NCBI GenBank assembly: GCA_051294375.1
Contig: CM119269.1
Span: forward strand, 5,158,773 to 5,222,772
From: Paraspadella gotoi
Lineage: Eukaryota > Chaetognatha
Length of the DNA: 64,000 bases
Reading direction: 5' to 3'
Below are positions 50,936 to 61,451 of this stretch, one piece after another. The first letter of the stretch is position 1; each line of letters begins with the position of its first letter. Position numbers and translations under genes: made by a program. The notes under the pieces were generated by a model, which saw only the letters and a list, made by a program, of their open reading frames with translations, had not been told where the DNA came from and made no database searches.

Positions 50936-51065
50936 ATCACAACGATTAAGCGCTTGAGGTTATGCGCGTATTCATTCTTTCTTCTGAGAATCTCTCGCCA
51001 TCAACATTCGGCAGTTTGAGCGTAACTAAATAGTGAGCCTGACTCTCTCTTTCCTCTCTCCCTCT

Positions 51066-51114
<49 letters not shown>

Positions 51115-52190
51115 ATTCCTCGTGACAGTTTCCATTATCCAATGCGGTTGGCTTTTGTTGTTCCTTTGACACCCCTTTTGCCCGGTGATTGACGGCGTTG
51201 TCCACTCCTCGTGGATCTTCCTCTCTCTCCTCTTCTTCCTCCGCTTTCCTCCCTTTTTTTCCTTTCCTCCAATTCTCAAACTCATCTTTCGCCTTCTTCC
51301 CTTTTCTCCTTAAATTCTCAATGTCTTTTACCTTTTTTCTTCTGTTTCATTTCCTTTCCTCCGAATATCATTTTCTTTGTTCATTTTTTTCTTCTATTCT
51401 TTCCTTTTCTTTCTTTTCTTTCTCACCTTTCTCCGTTTTCCTCTATTTATTTTCTCCTTTTCTATTTTCCATCCCACCTTCCTCCTCTTTCCTCTCCTTC
51501 CTTTCCTCTTCCCTTTCCCCTCCTCCTCCCATCCCAACATCCTCCTCTTTCCTCCCTTTCCTTTCCTCCATTCCCAAATTCTCCGATCCTTCGATCGATT
51601 TGCTTTGAACGCAGTTTGTCTCTTTCTTTTATTCTTACCTTTAATTTTCTTCGTCTATTTCTCTTTCACTTTCTCTTCTTTTTTTTTCTCAGTCTCTTGT
51701 CTCGTTCATTATTTTTCACCTGTTTTTTTTTAGTTGCGCCGCGAGTACTCGCGGAGCAACTCTACAAGTCACTTTTCAGGTGGTCGGTCGATCGGTCGGT
51801 CCGTCGGTCCGTCGGTATGTCTGTCCGTTGGTCTATCCCATTTCCACTAAAAATGCATATAAATTGCCTATAATTGTTTATTCATTTGTTAAGACAGAAA
51901 AAAACCTCAAATCTAACGGACTGCCAGCGCCGCCTTCAGGAATTCCTAAAACTAAAGGGAATAAAAGACGGAATTTTAAATACACGGACAAAGAAAGTTT
52001 GTTAGTCATGTCATGTTATGTCATATGTGATCAACGGGAAATACACATGAATATAAAGTCACTGCGGCGCAACACATTGGAATTACCGTTCTTGTTTTCT
52101 TTTCTTTTCTTTTCCTTCCTCTTCGCACGTTTTCGTTATTCCCTCTTCTCTCTCTTTCTTCTTATTCTTTCTCTCTATCCCCCGTCGCCT
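50936..52190 (+). repeat. Tandem module V2, copy 2
   Basis: It is collinear with 47561-48895, with the CT tract at 51058-51110 and the GGTC field at 51781-51835. The tandem homology ends near 52190. Confidence 0.8.
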
Positions 52191-52404
52191 AAGCCTGCTC
52201 TCCATTTAAATGTTCCACTCATCTTCGTCCCCCCCCTCTTTCTGTCCGTCACCCCCTTATTCACTCCACACTCCCCCTTTCTTCTCTCCTTCTCTCCCCA
52301 CCAATTCACTCCTTCCCCATATCTTTATTCTCAAGAGAGAATCGTTGGCTTGACCTTGGTTGGGGTCAAATTCTTTTGTATGTTTTCTTTTCTCTTTCTT
52401 TCTT

Positions 52405-52407
<3 letters not shown>

Positions 52408-52477
<70 letters not shown>
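52408..52477. repeat. (CT)n microsatellite, 70 bp
   Basis: A pure CT run. Confidence 0.97.
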
Positions 52478-52488
<11 letters not shown>

Positions 52489-53008
52489 CTTCCCCCTACA
52501 TCTTTTATGAGTTTTACATTTTAGTTCGATCGTTTAACTTTTTAAGATTTTTTTCCCCGCGATTTACAATTTACGTGCGTCGTTTACGATGAGCTCGAGC
52601 TGTGCGTAGCCGTGGGGAATTGTATTTTCTCGTCGAAGGAGCAAAGCCTCGTAAGAATTGTGACTATCACAATTTATTATAAACTGTGTTTGTCCAAGAA
52701 GAGAGATCAGACTCTCAACGTAAGAGCTCCCGAGAAATAATAAGATGATGTGTTGTTGGTTGTTGTTTTTATTTTGAATCTTTGTTTTTGTTTTTCAGTA
52801 GAGAGCGAGAGATAGAGATAAACGAAAGAAAAAGGAAGAGAGAGGCAGAGCGATTTATTTTTCCGTGCGATCCGGCGACCCGGAGACGGCAAAGATTGTC
52901 AAGGGGTTCCGACCGTCGCGCAACGGGGAAGTTCTCTCATTCTCGTTTTACGATTCTTCTGCTTGCGAGGATTAAAAACGGTTCGGGTGAACGCGACTTC
53001 TACAATTA

Positions 53009-53034
53009 AAAAATGCGGACGGGACCGCATTTTT
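53009..53034 (+). repeat. Perfect 10-bp hairpin with 6-nt loop
   Basis: AAAAATGCGG (53009-53018) pairs with CCGCATTTTT (53025-53034) around ACGGGA. It resembles a bacterial terminator in shape, but the context is eukaryotic, so I list it only as a structure. Confidence 0.6.
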
Positions 53035-53380
53035 CTTTTTGGGGTCGTGGTTTCTTTGATACGAAAAATAAGATAATTTCTCTTTTATTTTTAATATGGA
53101 ACAGTGAAGAAGCTGTTTTGCAATCCGGAAGACTTTTTTTATAAATTTAAATCTTCTTGGCTTTGGTAAGTAAATTAATGTAAATTCTAACTCAGGGGGG
53201 CTGATTATCTTTACAGTTTATGTCTCTATTTCGTTCACAAAGGACTCGCGGATGTGAACCTTTTTATATCTGTACTGTCTATCCATATATAGGGGCATGC
53301 TGTGCTTCGTCCAAAAACGAATAAAGGAAATAAAATTTGAAATTAGAACAAACAAAAAAAGATGTGTGGTTTACAAATGA

Positions 53381-53694
53381 NNNNNNNNNNNNNNNNNNNN
53401 NNNNNNNNNNNNNNNNNNNNNNNNNNNNNNNNNNNNNNNNNNNNNNNNNNNNNNNNNNNNNNNNNNNNNNNNNNNNNNNNNNNNNNNNNNNNNNNNNNNN
53501 NNNNNNNNNNNNNNNNNNNNNNNNNNNNNNNNNNNNNNNNNNNNNNNNNNNNNNNNNNNNNNNNNNNNNNNNNNNNNNNNNNNNNNNNNNNNNNNNNNNN
53601 NNNNNNNNNNNNNNNNNNNNNNNNNNNNNNNNNNNNNNNNNNNNNNNNNNNNNNNNNNNNNNNNNNNNNNNNNNNNNNNNNNNNNNNNNNNNNN
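53381..53694. other. Assembly gap, 314 N
   Basis: Unique-looking DNA lies on both sides. Confidence 0.99.
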
Positions 53695-55935
53695 CATTTG
53701 TTATGTTTTGCCTTTGGCCGTTTCTCTCGAATGCTTTGCTCCCCGAAAACATCTGCATTGACGGGCACTTCAAAAACAGTTTTAATCAAGAGAAAAAATG
53801 ATGTGTTGCCAGAGTCACCTGATATCCATTAGTATCCAATATCCAACAGTAAAGTATAAGTATGAATTATGTCTATTTTACGAAAAAAATACATATATTA
53901 TATATATTTTTATTTGAAAAATTGGTTCAATGGGCAATAGCCAGACATCCAGACAACTTTTTAAAAAATCCTAAAGCCATTTATCCGATAAATGGAAAAG
54001 TAATTCCAGGTTTCCGGTACCGTATGTATATTATATGTATATATATTATATGTATATTATATATTGTATAATGGGTTTTGACATCATGGTTAACCTTAGT
54101 ATTAAGATACGATGGCTAGTACACTGCTGAGGTATTTTTTCAAGAGAATTAATTTTAGTGACTCAATGAAACGCAGGTTCGTACGTCAATTTGTCTGTTT
54201 TATGAAATATTTCATTAAAAACATTGGCTTCTAATTAAAGAGAAAGCTCAAAATCGTTTATCGTATTCGTAATGGGGCAAAATGAAATACAACATATGGA
54301 ATCCTTTAAAACATAACATAAATAAAACAAAGAAAAACTTAATCGATGGAGAGCTGGCCATCAAAATAATTTTTTGTCTCCCGTCCAAAGACTCTGTAAC
54401 GCTACATGATATTTGTAGTTTTTATTATCAGACACATTAAATACGATAAATACTTATAAAATTTGCGATTCGACACATTATCTTTTAAATCTACAAGAAT
54501 ACACGTATTTTGTAAAGCAATAACCAGACTAGACCTGACCCATTTCGCCAGGTGATATGAGCGACCAGGTCCTCCTAGCGGTCGGCGTAGTTATGTTTCT
54601 CAATCGCCAGGATTGTCGTCTTTCTTCTTTGGCTCGACCAAAGAGGCCGCATTGCACAAAACGGCAAATGAGTTCTCGCCATCCTTTCCGCCATTTCCTT
54701 CCGCCCTCTCTCAACTCTCTCTACTCTCTCAAAAACAATCCCTTCTCCCCATCGATCTCCCTCACTCTCTATCATCTCTCTCATCCACAGAATCAATCTT
54801 ACACTAAACATTTATAATCTAATCTCTATAACTCATTAACAAAAAAAACAAAGTCTAACATTTTAAATACAACAAATACACAGAAAAAAATCCAACATCA
54901 TTACTCATCAACATCTCGTCATCCTGCTCAGACTCTCTCTATCTCTCTCTCTCTCAATCTCACTCCCGAATCTTCCTCTTTCTCTCACCCCTTATTTCTA
55001 TACTCCCCCGTAAATGTATCGCATTTGAATTTTTGTATTTGATACCCTCAGTTATCTTCCATAAGTATTCCTTGGAATTCCACTCGGTTCGCTTTTGAAG
55101 CCATTACTCTAAGCTTTTAACACCTAACTCGACAAAAACCTTATCAAACAGCGGCGCCTCGAATGAGACGGGCGCGAAAAAACGGAATAAATGTCCACTG
55201 TTTTCACGACATTTGTGTTTCTCTCGGCTCTACGAGTATTATTTAGAAGAAACAGTGAACCTCAACAATCCAATAAACCACAAAACTCCAAAACTTTTAA
55301 AAAAATCAAAAGGATAACGAAACCCTAGCAAACCCGCAAACGAAAGAACCGCAAGAAAAAAGCAAAGAAAAAAAAGATAGAAAATCCTAATCACAAACAA
55401 AAGAAAATGAGGACAAAAAACGAGGAAGAAACACCAAACAAAAGGATATATTCTTAAAAACCCCGACAATAAAGAATAAACGAAATAAACCAAATAACGC
55501 ACCACCTTGTTGATCTAACTCAAATCAATCTCACAAACTCTAACCCCAAAAAATCTATAATCACCATTCAAATACTCTCCTCATCATTACAATCTCTCTC
55601 TCTCCTCCATCCTCTCTTCTCCTCTTCTCTCTCTCTCTCTCTCTCCCTTAATCTATCCTGAATTTCTCATGCATTTTTTTTTATCTTTTTCCTCCCTTTT
55701 TTCTCTTCTAAATTCCTCCTTCCCTTTGCCCCAATCTCGTCCGCCATTTTTCTTACTTTGAACTCTATTTTTTTCTATATTTCTCTTTTTCTTTTCTTTC
55801 TTTCTTTTCTCATTTTTTCTTTCCTTCCTCCTTATCTGAGCGCAGAAGGAGATCGCTGGGCAACCTTCCTCGCTTATCTAATCCTTTTTTATAAACCGCG
55901 CCGTAACTGTTACAATATTTTTTGATTTATCATCT
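53695..55935. other. Non-duplicated stretch, no gene seen
   Basis: It is AT-rich, with a TATATGTATAT run at 54020-54070, a short GC-richer part (54540-54680), pyrimidine-rich parts (54690-55000 and 55580-55830) and an A/C-rich part (55255-55570). Frames bordering the gaps are lengthened by N and are not credible. I recognise no protein. Confidence 0.5.
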
Positions 55936-56256
55936 NNNNNNNNNNNNNNNNNNNNNNNNNNNNNNNNNNNNNNNNNNNNNNNNNNNNNNNNNNNNNNNNN
56001 NNNNNNNNNNNNNNNNNNNNNNNNNNNNNNNNNNNNNNNNNNNNNNNNNNNNNNNNNNNNNNNNNNNNNNNNNNNNNNNNNNNNNNNNNNNNNNNNNNNN
56101 NNNNNNNNNNNNNNNNNNNNNNNNNNNNNNNNNNNNNNNNNNNNNNNNNNNNNNNNNNNNNNNNNNNNNNNNNNNNNNNNNNNNNNNNNNNNNNNNNNNN
56201 NNNNNNNNNNNNNNNNNNNNNNNNNNNNNNNNNNNNNNNNNNNNNNNNNNNNNNNN
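55936..56256. other. Assembly gap, 321 N
   Basis: The gap lies about 585 bp upstream of the KCTD-type start codon. Confidence 0.99.
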
Positions 56257-56355
56257 TCTCTTTCACCCACTCCGATCTCCAGACTCCATTGTTCCATCTA
56301 TTCCGCATCTGCCCCTCGATTTAACGACTCGAGACAAATCGATAAAATCTCGTCT

Positions 56356-56468
56356 TTGCCACGATGAAACCACAATGGAACACCAATGTACGCACGATGA
56401 AACCACAAAGGATCCGCTATGGAGCCACAAAGGACCCACAAGGGACCCACTTTGGAACTACGAAGGAA
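56356..56468 (+). repeat. Degenerate short tandem repeat
   Basis: Words such as CGATGAAACCACAA, GGAGCCACAAAGGACCCAC and AAGGGACCCAC recur at 15-24 bp spacing. It can be read as an Asp/Glu/Thr/Trp-rich frame, but with no other support. Confidence 0.5.
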
Positions 56469-56624
56469 AGTATCCTCCCGAAATCTCTCCATAATTGATT
56501 CGTCTTTGATGCTCTTCGGAGATCCAGTTCCGCCGGCATACGCACTGGTTTACGGTATTAGTGATGTCTTCTTTTCCAGGAGACAGTTTCGAAGTTTTGT
56601 TTCTAAACCTTTCAGATCTTATTA

Positions 56625-56660
56625 TACATACATACATACATACATACATACGTACGTACA
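56625..56660 (+). repeat. (CATA)n microsatellite
   Basis: About six perfect CATA units are followed by CGTA variants. It lies 180 bp upstream of the KCTD-type start codon. Confidence 0.9.
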
Positions 56661-56840
56661 AGAACAGATTTAAAGACTAAAACTAAAAATACGAATCTGA
56701 AAATCAAAAATTCGGCTTGAATCGCGAAATATAATGTAGAACAAATTGAACAAAGTAAAAGAAACTATTCATTTTTTATCCTCGGAACTTCGACGCCAAA
56801 GAATCATCCATTTATCAATCTCGGAACCGATTTCAAAGAA

Positions 56841-57013
56841 ATGAGCGCCAAAACGATTCTCCTCAATGTGGGCGGCGTCCGTCACGTGACGACGACGACG
56901 ACGCTGCTTCGATTCCCGGATTCCATGTTGGGTCGAATGATCGAGGGAAAAATCCCATCGGCCAAGGACGACTCGGGCGCCATCTTTATCGATCGCAACG
57001 GAAAGATGTTTAG
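56841..57013 (+). CDS. First coding exon of a KCTD-type BTB/T1-domain protein
   Basis: The exon encodes 57 whole codons plus two bases of codon 58. The T1 (potassium-channel tetramerisation, BTB/POZ-like) signature is clear: LLNVGG at residues 7-12, a Thr-rich strand with TLLRFPDSMLG at 21-31, and FIDRNGKMFR at 49-58. This order and spacing match the first half of the T1 domain of KCTD proteins, with the PDSMLG and FIDR-G wording closest in my memory to the KCTD6/11/21 type. Family members commonly act as oligomeric Cullin-3 adaptors or as scaffolds; which applies here is unknown. The ATG is two residues before the domain and there is no credible upstream extension. Reading past 57013 gives non-KCTD sequence and a stop, while AG|GTGGGG there is a plausible phase-2 donor. 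The rest of the domain (the usual YILNFLR part) was not found downstream in the window. Confidence 0.85.
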
Positions 57014-58619
57014 GTGGGGGCGTGGTTGGTACTTATCTTTTCATGTCTCTGATTTTTTTCAACAGAATTGTTTTAAGTTCTGCATGTAATGAACAAAGAT
57101 CGACTTAGATACGTTAGTATAGTTTTGTGGCGCTCTCTCTAAAACCCCCAAAACTTCTGCTTTCTTAGGCATAGTGTTTTAAAAGTGCTCGACTGATTTT
57201 TAAAACGCGCCTTACTTTTTGTGAGTCTCTCTTGTTCTTTGCGCGTCTTCTTTTTTCTGGAAACGAATTTTCTACCATCCGATGCATATTTTTTTTTTAT
57301 CGATTAGCAAATTTAGGATTTTTTTGACGTTGTATTATATTGCCCTTTTTTTTGCATCTATGTTAAAAACATATTTACGTATGTATATTGGCAAAAGTAC
57401 GCCCCGGGATAAGTCCCGACAATTTTAAGAATTTAGATCGAAGCTATTATTACTACTAATACTTCTTATAAGCCGCACCTAACTTACCATTTTTTTTTAT
57501 CATTGGTTGCTTAATCAGTAAGTTTTAAGGCGGCACCCTTTGAAATAGGAAATACGAATTTTTTTTTCAGAGAACAAGCATCAAGCTCATTTAGTTATTT
57601 GCAGTTATAAATTGGAAACGTTTTCTATCGGACGTTACTTTCAGTGCGCCTCAGTGTGGTACGGGGCCCGGCCTCAAGCTCTTTCGCGCGACGGTTGACA
57701 GCTCGGGCGACAAAGGGAAAGAGACGGGCAGTATTGTGGATTGGGGCCGTAGAGAGAAGACGAGGGCAGGCTTGTGAGGGCCGTAGAGAGCAGAGAGAGG
57801 CAGCTTTGTGGGCCGTAGAGGAGCAGTGCAAGCGGGACCGGGAGGGGGGGGGTGGTGGAGAGGCGGATTCCATCTCTCACTCAGCGCTGCACCGAAAAAT
57901 CCATTCGAATACCGACATGAAGCCTTAGCGAGGGGGGAGGGTGGCAAGGGGGGGGGAGGCGGAAGGCGGCCGAGACGTCGCGGGTCGAACTCTCGTCGAG
58001 ACGTCTTTTGCGCTTAAGAGGAAGATCCGACGCAAGCAGGAAGGTGAAAAGAGCACGCGGCGTCGGAGAGGAACTCGGTAGCGGGGGCCGGAGGAGGCGG
58101 GGGATTTAAAGAAGAGGAAACGGCCCCGCCGCTGGGTGAAACGGAAAAAATTTAGGGGGAGCATTCTATCGTCTGGCTTTTAATATTGAAATTGAAGGAT
58201 TTGTGGTTGGTGGGAGAGGTTTTAGCGGAACAGAAGAGACGAGAGAGCATCGAGAGAGCAGACGGAGTATGAGAGAGAGAGCCAAGCCGGAAGAGGACAT
58301 GGGGGAAGGACAAAGAGAGAGTGAGAGAGGAGAGAAAGAGAGAGGGAGAGAGGGAGAGGAGAGGAGATTCTGTCAAAAGGACAGATAATGGGTTGGGGCG
58401 TTCTGCCGCGGCCTTTCGCAACCAAACAATCGCACCGCCCAGCACCCACGATTCGTCGAAGGAGAGATAGATGACGAAGATGGAAAATAAGAACGGAAAG
58501 TCGGCCAGGAAGGAATGAGGAATCGTAAGAGATGAGGAGGAATGAGGAGATAAGGAGAGAACGAGGAGAGACGAGGGAATCGATCGAAGAGAATGAGCAG
58601 ACGAATGAAGGAGGCATTC
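57014..58619 (+). other. Probable first intron of the KCTD-type gene, and GC-rich sequence
   Basis: The donor at 57014 opens non-coding AT-rich DNA. TTTTTTTTTCAG at about 57562-57573 resembles an acceptor, but the sequence after it does not continue the KCTD fold. From 57640 to 58140 the DNA is G-rich with GGGGGGG runs, then GA-rich to 58600. No further exon could be recognised, so how far the intron reaches is unknown. Confidence 0.45.
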
Positions 58620-59540
58620 GAGGAGCAGATGAGGAGAGACGAGGATCGTGAGAGTTACGAAACGAATTTTTAAGAATTTGGCGGATTGCGTAATTGATGA
58701 ATTTAGTGACGACACTTAATTATTGGCGATTGGTGTAATATGAGTTGGCTTATTAGCGTACTTTGGTTCATTTCTTTTATGTTTTACTTTTGCCATTTTT
58801 TTTCATTGAAACATTAATTACTAAACACAGTCACCATTTTGGAGGAAAGACAATTAAGTTTTTAGAATTTAGTTACCAAGGCAACAACGAACTCTCTTGC
58901 TCGGAACACAAAGGGCAAGATCACCGACAAAGAGAGAGAGAGAGATAAGAGAGATAGAGACGTAGAGAGAAGAGAGAGGAGAGAGAGAGAGGAAGGAGAG
59001 AGAGAGAGGATAAAAAAAAAAGAAGAAAGAGAGAAGAGGAGGAGAGGCCGTCTCTTGGGTGGAAATCGTTTAAAAAAAAAAATGAGGCTGTTGGGCAGAA
59101 AAACTCGAAGAAAAGTCTCCAGGAAATCAAGAAATGGATGAAACAAAGTCATCAAAACATAAAAAAGAAAACAAAAAAAAAAAAAAAGGAAGCGGAAAAA
59201 CAAAGACAGCAAAACATTGATCTACACAACGGATGTAACGGCACTACCTAAAAAACGTAACTAAAAGATTAACCATCTTAAATAATTGTTACCTTCATTT
59301 AAATTTTTTCTTTATTGGAAGACTAAGAACTAAATTAAAACACAGGAGAAATGAATAATACAGAGAGTTAAAAAAAAACACCCACTTAGCACGATCCAAA
59401 TCAAATCAGGTGACCTTAAAATGCAGTTCAATCCTTGGAGGCGCCAATTCAGAACGCGTTTGTCACGCGAACGAGCCAAACGCTCCGCACTGTCTTCCCC
59501 TTCGTACGCAGCCGAAAATGCGCCGGGAACCGGATCGCGC
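58620..59540 (+). repeat. Left arm of a large imperfect palindrome
   Basis: It pairs with 60285-61172 read on the other strand. Shared blocks in order include GGCGGATTG, AATTATTGGCGATTGGTG, GTTTTACTTTTGCCATTTTT, AAACACAGTCACCATTTTG, GGCAACAACGAACTC, a GA tract, GAGAAATGAATA, CAGAGAGTTAAAAAAAA, AATCCTTG, CGAGCCAAACGCTC and CCCCTTCGTACGCAGC. The arms differ by substitutions as well as indels, unlike the indel-only noise elsewhere. No frame is shared convincingly. Confidence 0.8.
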
Positions 59541-60259
59541 CGTGAGTCTCTCCGGCATCTCGTTCATCATCCGTCAGCAAACTGAACAATCACGGTGAAC
59601 GCTTAAGAATCTGTTCTTCGAATTATCTTCGCCGAGATGTTGGGATGTTCAAAAGTCACGGATTCCTTGGCGGACTGAAAGCAGATGGAGTCGCGAGCCC
59701 ACCTGCGCATGTCCCCGAAGTATACGTCATCGTGACCAGTGTGCCGTTCGGCGAACCAGCCGTTGCCGTCGCCCCGTGCTTGACCGCTTCGCCGCCACCG
59801 CGTATCATGCGGTGTCGAGCCCATAGAAGGTCCGCTCATCGTTCAGAGTCGATCAAGTCGACGAGCCGTCGGGCAAAACGAGAAGTATCGCCCCGGTCGC
59901 CGGAGAAAATCCAGAACGAGGCTTGGAAGATCGCGCTACTTAATGAAAATCCAGAACGAGGCTGGAGAGAATCGCTCATAATTTATGAAAATCCAGCACG
60001 GAGAGCTGGCAGAGCAAAATCGGCTCATAATTTATGAAATCCAGAACGCAGGCTCGGAGAGGAATCGCTCTTAATTAGTGAAAAAAATCGCAGCAACCGG
60101 GCTGGAAGAATCGCTCCTAATTTATGAAAATCCAGAACGAGGCTTGGAGAGAAATCGCTTTGATAATTTGAAATTGGGTTCTCGCTTCACGGAATCGGGA
60201 CCCTAATAACGATTTCCCACGGATTGGCAAGAGAACGACTGTGGATCTAATGAGGAACT
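59541..60259. repeat. Core (loop) of the large palindrome
   Basis: It is GC-richer than the arms, up to about 59900, then a tandem repeat. Frames exist on both strands in 59603-59840, such as one with WFAERHTGHDDVYFGDMRRW on the minus strand, but I do not recognise them and they lack extended homology I can name. Confidence 0.5.
59906..60170 (+). repeat. Minisatellite, six units of about 40-49 bp
   Basis: Each unit begins AAAATCCAGAACGAGGC or a close variant (starts near 59906, 59946, 59988, 60037, 60083 and 60127), continues with GGAGAGAATCGCTC and ends with TAATTTATG. Middle units are the most diverged. Confidence 0.85.
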
Positions 60260-60284
60260 NNNNNNNNNNNNNNNNNNNNNNNNN
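60260..60284. other. Assembly gap, 25 N
   Basis: The gap lies at the boundary between core and right arm of the palindrome. Confidence 0.99.
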
Positions 60285-60804
60285 AGCGCGCGGATCGTTC
60301 CGGACATTTTCGCTGCGTACGAAGGGGAGACAGGTGCGAGCGTTTGGCTCGTTCCGGACAACGCCGTCGAAGCGCTCAAGGATTGGAACTCTTTTAAGGT
60401 TCACTGATTCATTGTCTGATGGCTTTTTTTTAACTCTCTGTTATATTCATTTCTCCTTATTTTAATTTATTCTTTCTTCAATAAAAAAAAATTTAAATGN
60501 NNNNNNNNNNNNNNNNNNNNNNNNNNNNNNNNNNNNNNNNNNNNNNNNNNNNNNNNNNNNNNNNNNNNNNNNNNNNNNNNNNNNNNNNNNNNNNNNNNNN
60601 NNNNNNNNNNNNNNNNNNNNNNNNNNNNNNNNNNNNNNNNNNNNNNNTCTTTTAGTTAGTTTTTTTTTACAATCCGTTTTGTAGACAAGTGTTTTGCTGT
60701 TTTCCTTTTTTTAGTTGACTTTGTTTTCACCATCTTGATTCCGAGACTTTTCTTCGAGTTTTCTGCTCAACAGCCTTTGTTTGTCATTAACGATTTCCAA
60801 GAGA

Positions 60805-60862
<58 letters not shown>

Positions 60863-61172
60863 TCTATCTCTCTCTCTCTCTTTGTCGGTTGACTTCCTTT
60901 GTGTGTCCGAGCAAGATGAGTTCGTTGTTGCCTTTTGTAACTAAATCTAAACTTAAGTCTTTCAAAATGGTGACTGTGTTTAGTAATTAATGTTTCAAGA
61001 AAAAATGGCAAAAGTAAAACAGTAAAGAATAACCAATTCGCTAATAACCCAACACATATTCACCAATCGCCAATAATTAGTTCGTCACAAATTCATCAAT
61101 TCACCAATCCGCCAAATCTTAAATTCGTTTCGTCTCTCACGATTCCTCGTCTCTCCTCATTCTCCTCATTCT
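60285..61172 (-). repeat. Right arm of the large imperfect palindrome
   Basis: This is the reverse complement of 58620-59540, interrupted by a 148-N gap and ending at a 25-N gap, so its outer end is not visible. The CT tract at 60808-60881 corresponds to the GA tract at 58931-59010. Confidence 0.8.
60500..60647. other. Assembly gap, 148 N
   Basis: It lies within the right arm. The matching left-arm interval, around 59225-59310, is present. Confidence 0.99.
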
Positions 61173-61197
61173 NNNNNNNNNNNNNNNNNNNNNNNNN
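61173..61197. other. Assembly gap, 25 N
   Basis: It ends the visible right arm of the palindrome. The DNA after it is unrelated to the palindrome. Confidence 0.99.
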
Positions 61198-61349
61198 CCC
61201 TCTATTCATTTCTCATCGACTTTTAAAAGTGTGCAAATTGAGATCCCAAGGAGAGAACAATTGCTGTGGCAAGAATTAACAGCCTCGAGCCGTCATCTGC
61301 TTTTCGATAGAATCGTGGAAGTGTATAGACTGCCATACGGCACAGATCA

Positions 61350-61445
61350 ATGCTGCCCCAATCCCCAGAACCCAAAGCTGCCCTGGCTGCCCCTCTTCTT
61401 TTCCCGATTCTCGTTCTGCCTCTTTTGTTCATCTTCGCCGCGATG
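61350..61445 (+). CDS. Possible first coding exon with signal peptide or membrane anchor
   Basis: From ATG at 61350 a 32-codon frame starts MLPQSPEPKAAL and continues with a hydrophobic run (APLLFPILVLPLLFIFAAM). It ends exactly at a consensus donor: ATG|GTAAGT, with GTAAGT at 61446-61451, phase 0. An in-frame TAG at 61326 limits the frame upstream. A short polar N-terminus with a hydrophobic core of about 20 residues is typical of a signal peptide or type II anchor. A competing frame from the gap (with EIPRREQLLWQELTASSRHL near 61240) overlaps it and stops at 61449. No downstream exon or family could be identified. Confidence 0.35.
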
Positions 61446-61451
61446 GTAAGT

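Larger units (their letters stand above)
52191..53380. other. Start of the largely non-duplicated region, no gene seen
   Basis: It contains a pyrimidine-rich stretch, a long (CT)n tract (52408-52477), a moderately GC-rich segment (52590-53000) and a small perfect hairpin. No frame is convincing; the Arg/Glu-rich frame near 52800 reads through GA-rich DNA. Confidence 0.5.

Noticed and set aside
53009-53034. Rho-independent terminator
   Set aside because: It has the right shape, but there is no bacterial gene context.
53337-53801. Open frames spanning the 314-N and 321-N gaps
   Set aside because: Most of their length is N, which contains no stops. The short real parts are open in several frames and match nothing I recognise.
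57640-57960. Overlapping frames on both strands in the GC-rich part after the KCTD exon
   Set aside because: Stops are rare by composition, G-runs interrupt it, and nothing continues the T1 domain.
59603-59839. Minus-strand 78-codon frame in the palindrome core
   Set aside because: GC-rich DNA has few stops, both strands are open, and I recognise no family.
59906-60170. CRISPR-like array
   Set aside because: The repeated units are contiguous and diverge along their whole length, without constant repeats separated by unique spacers; the context is eukaryotic.
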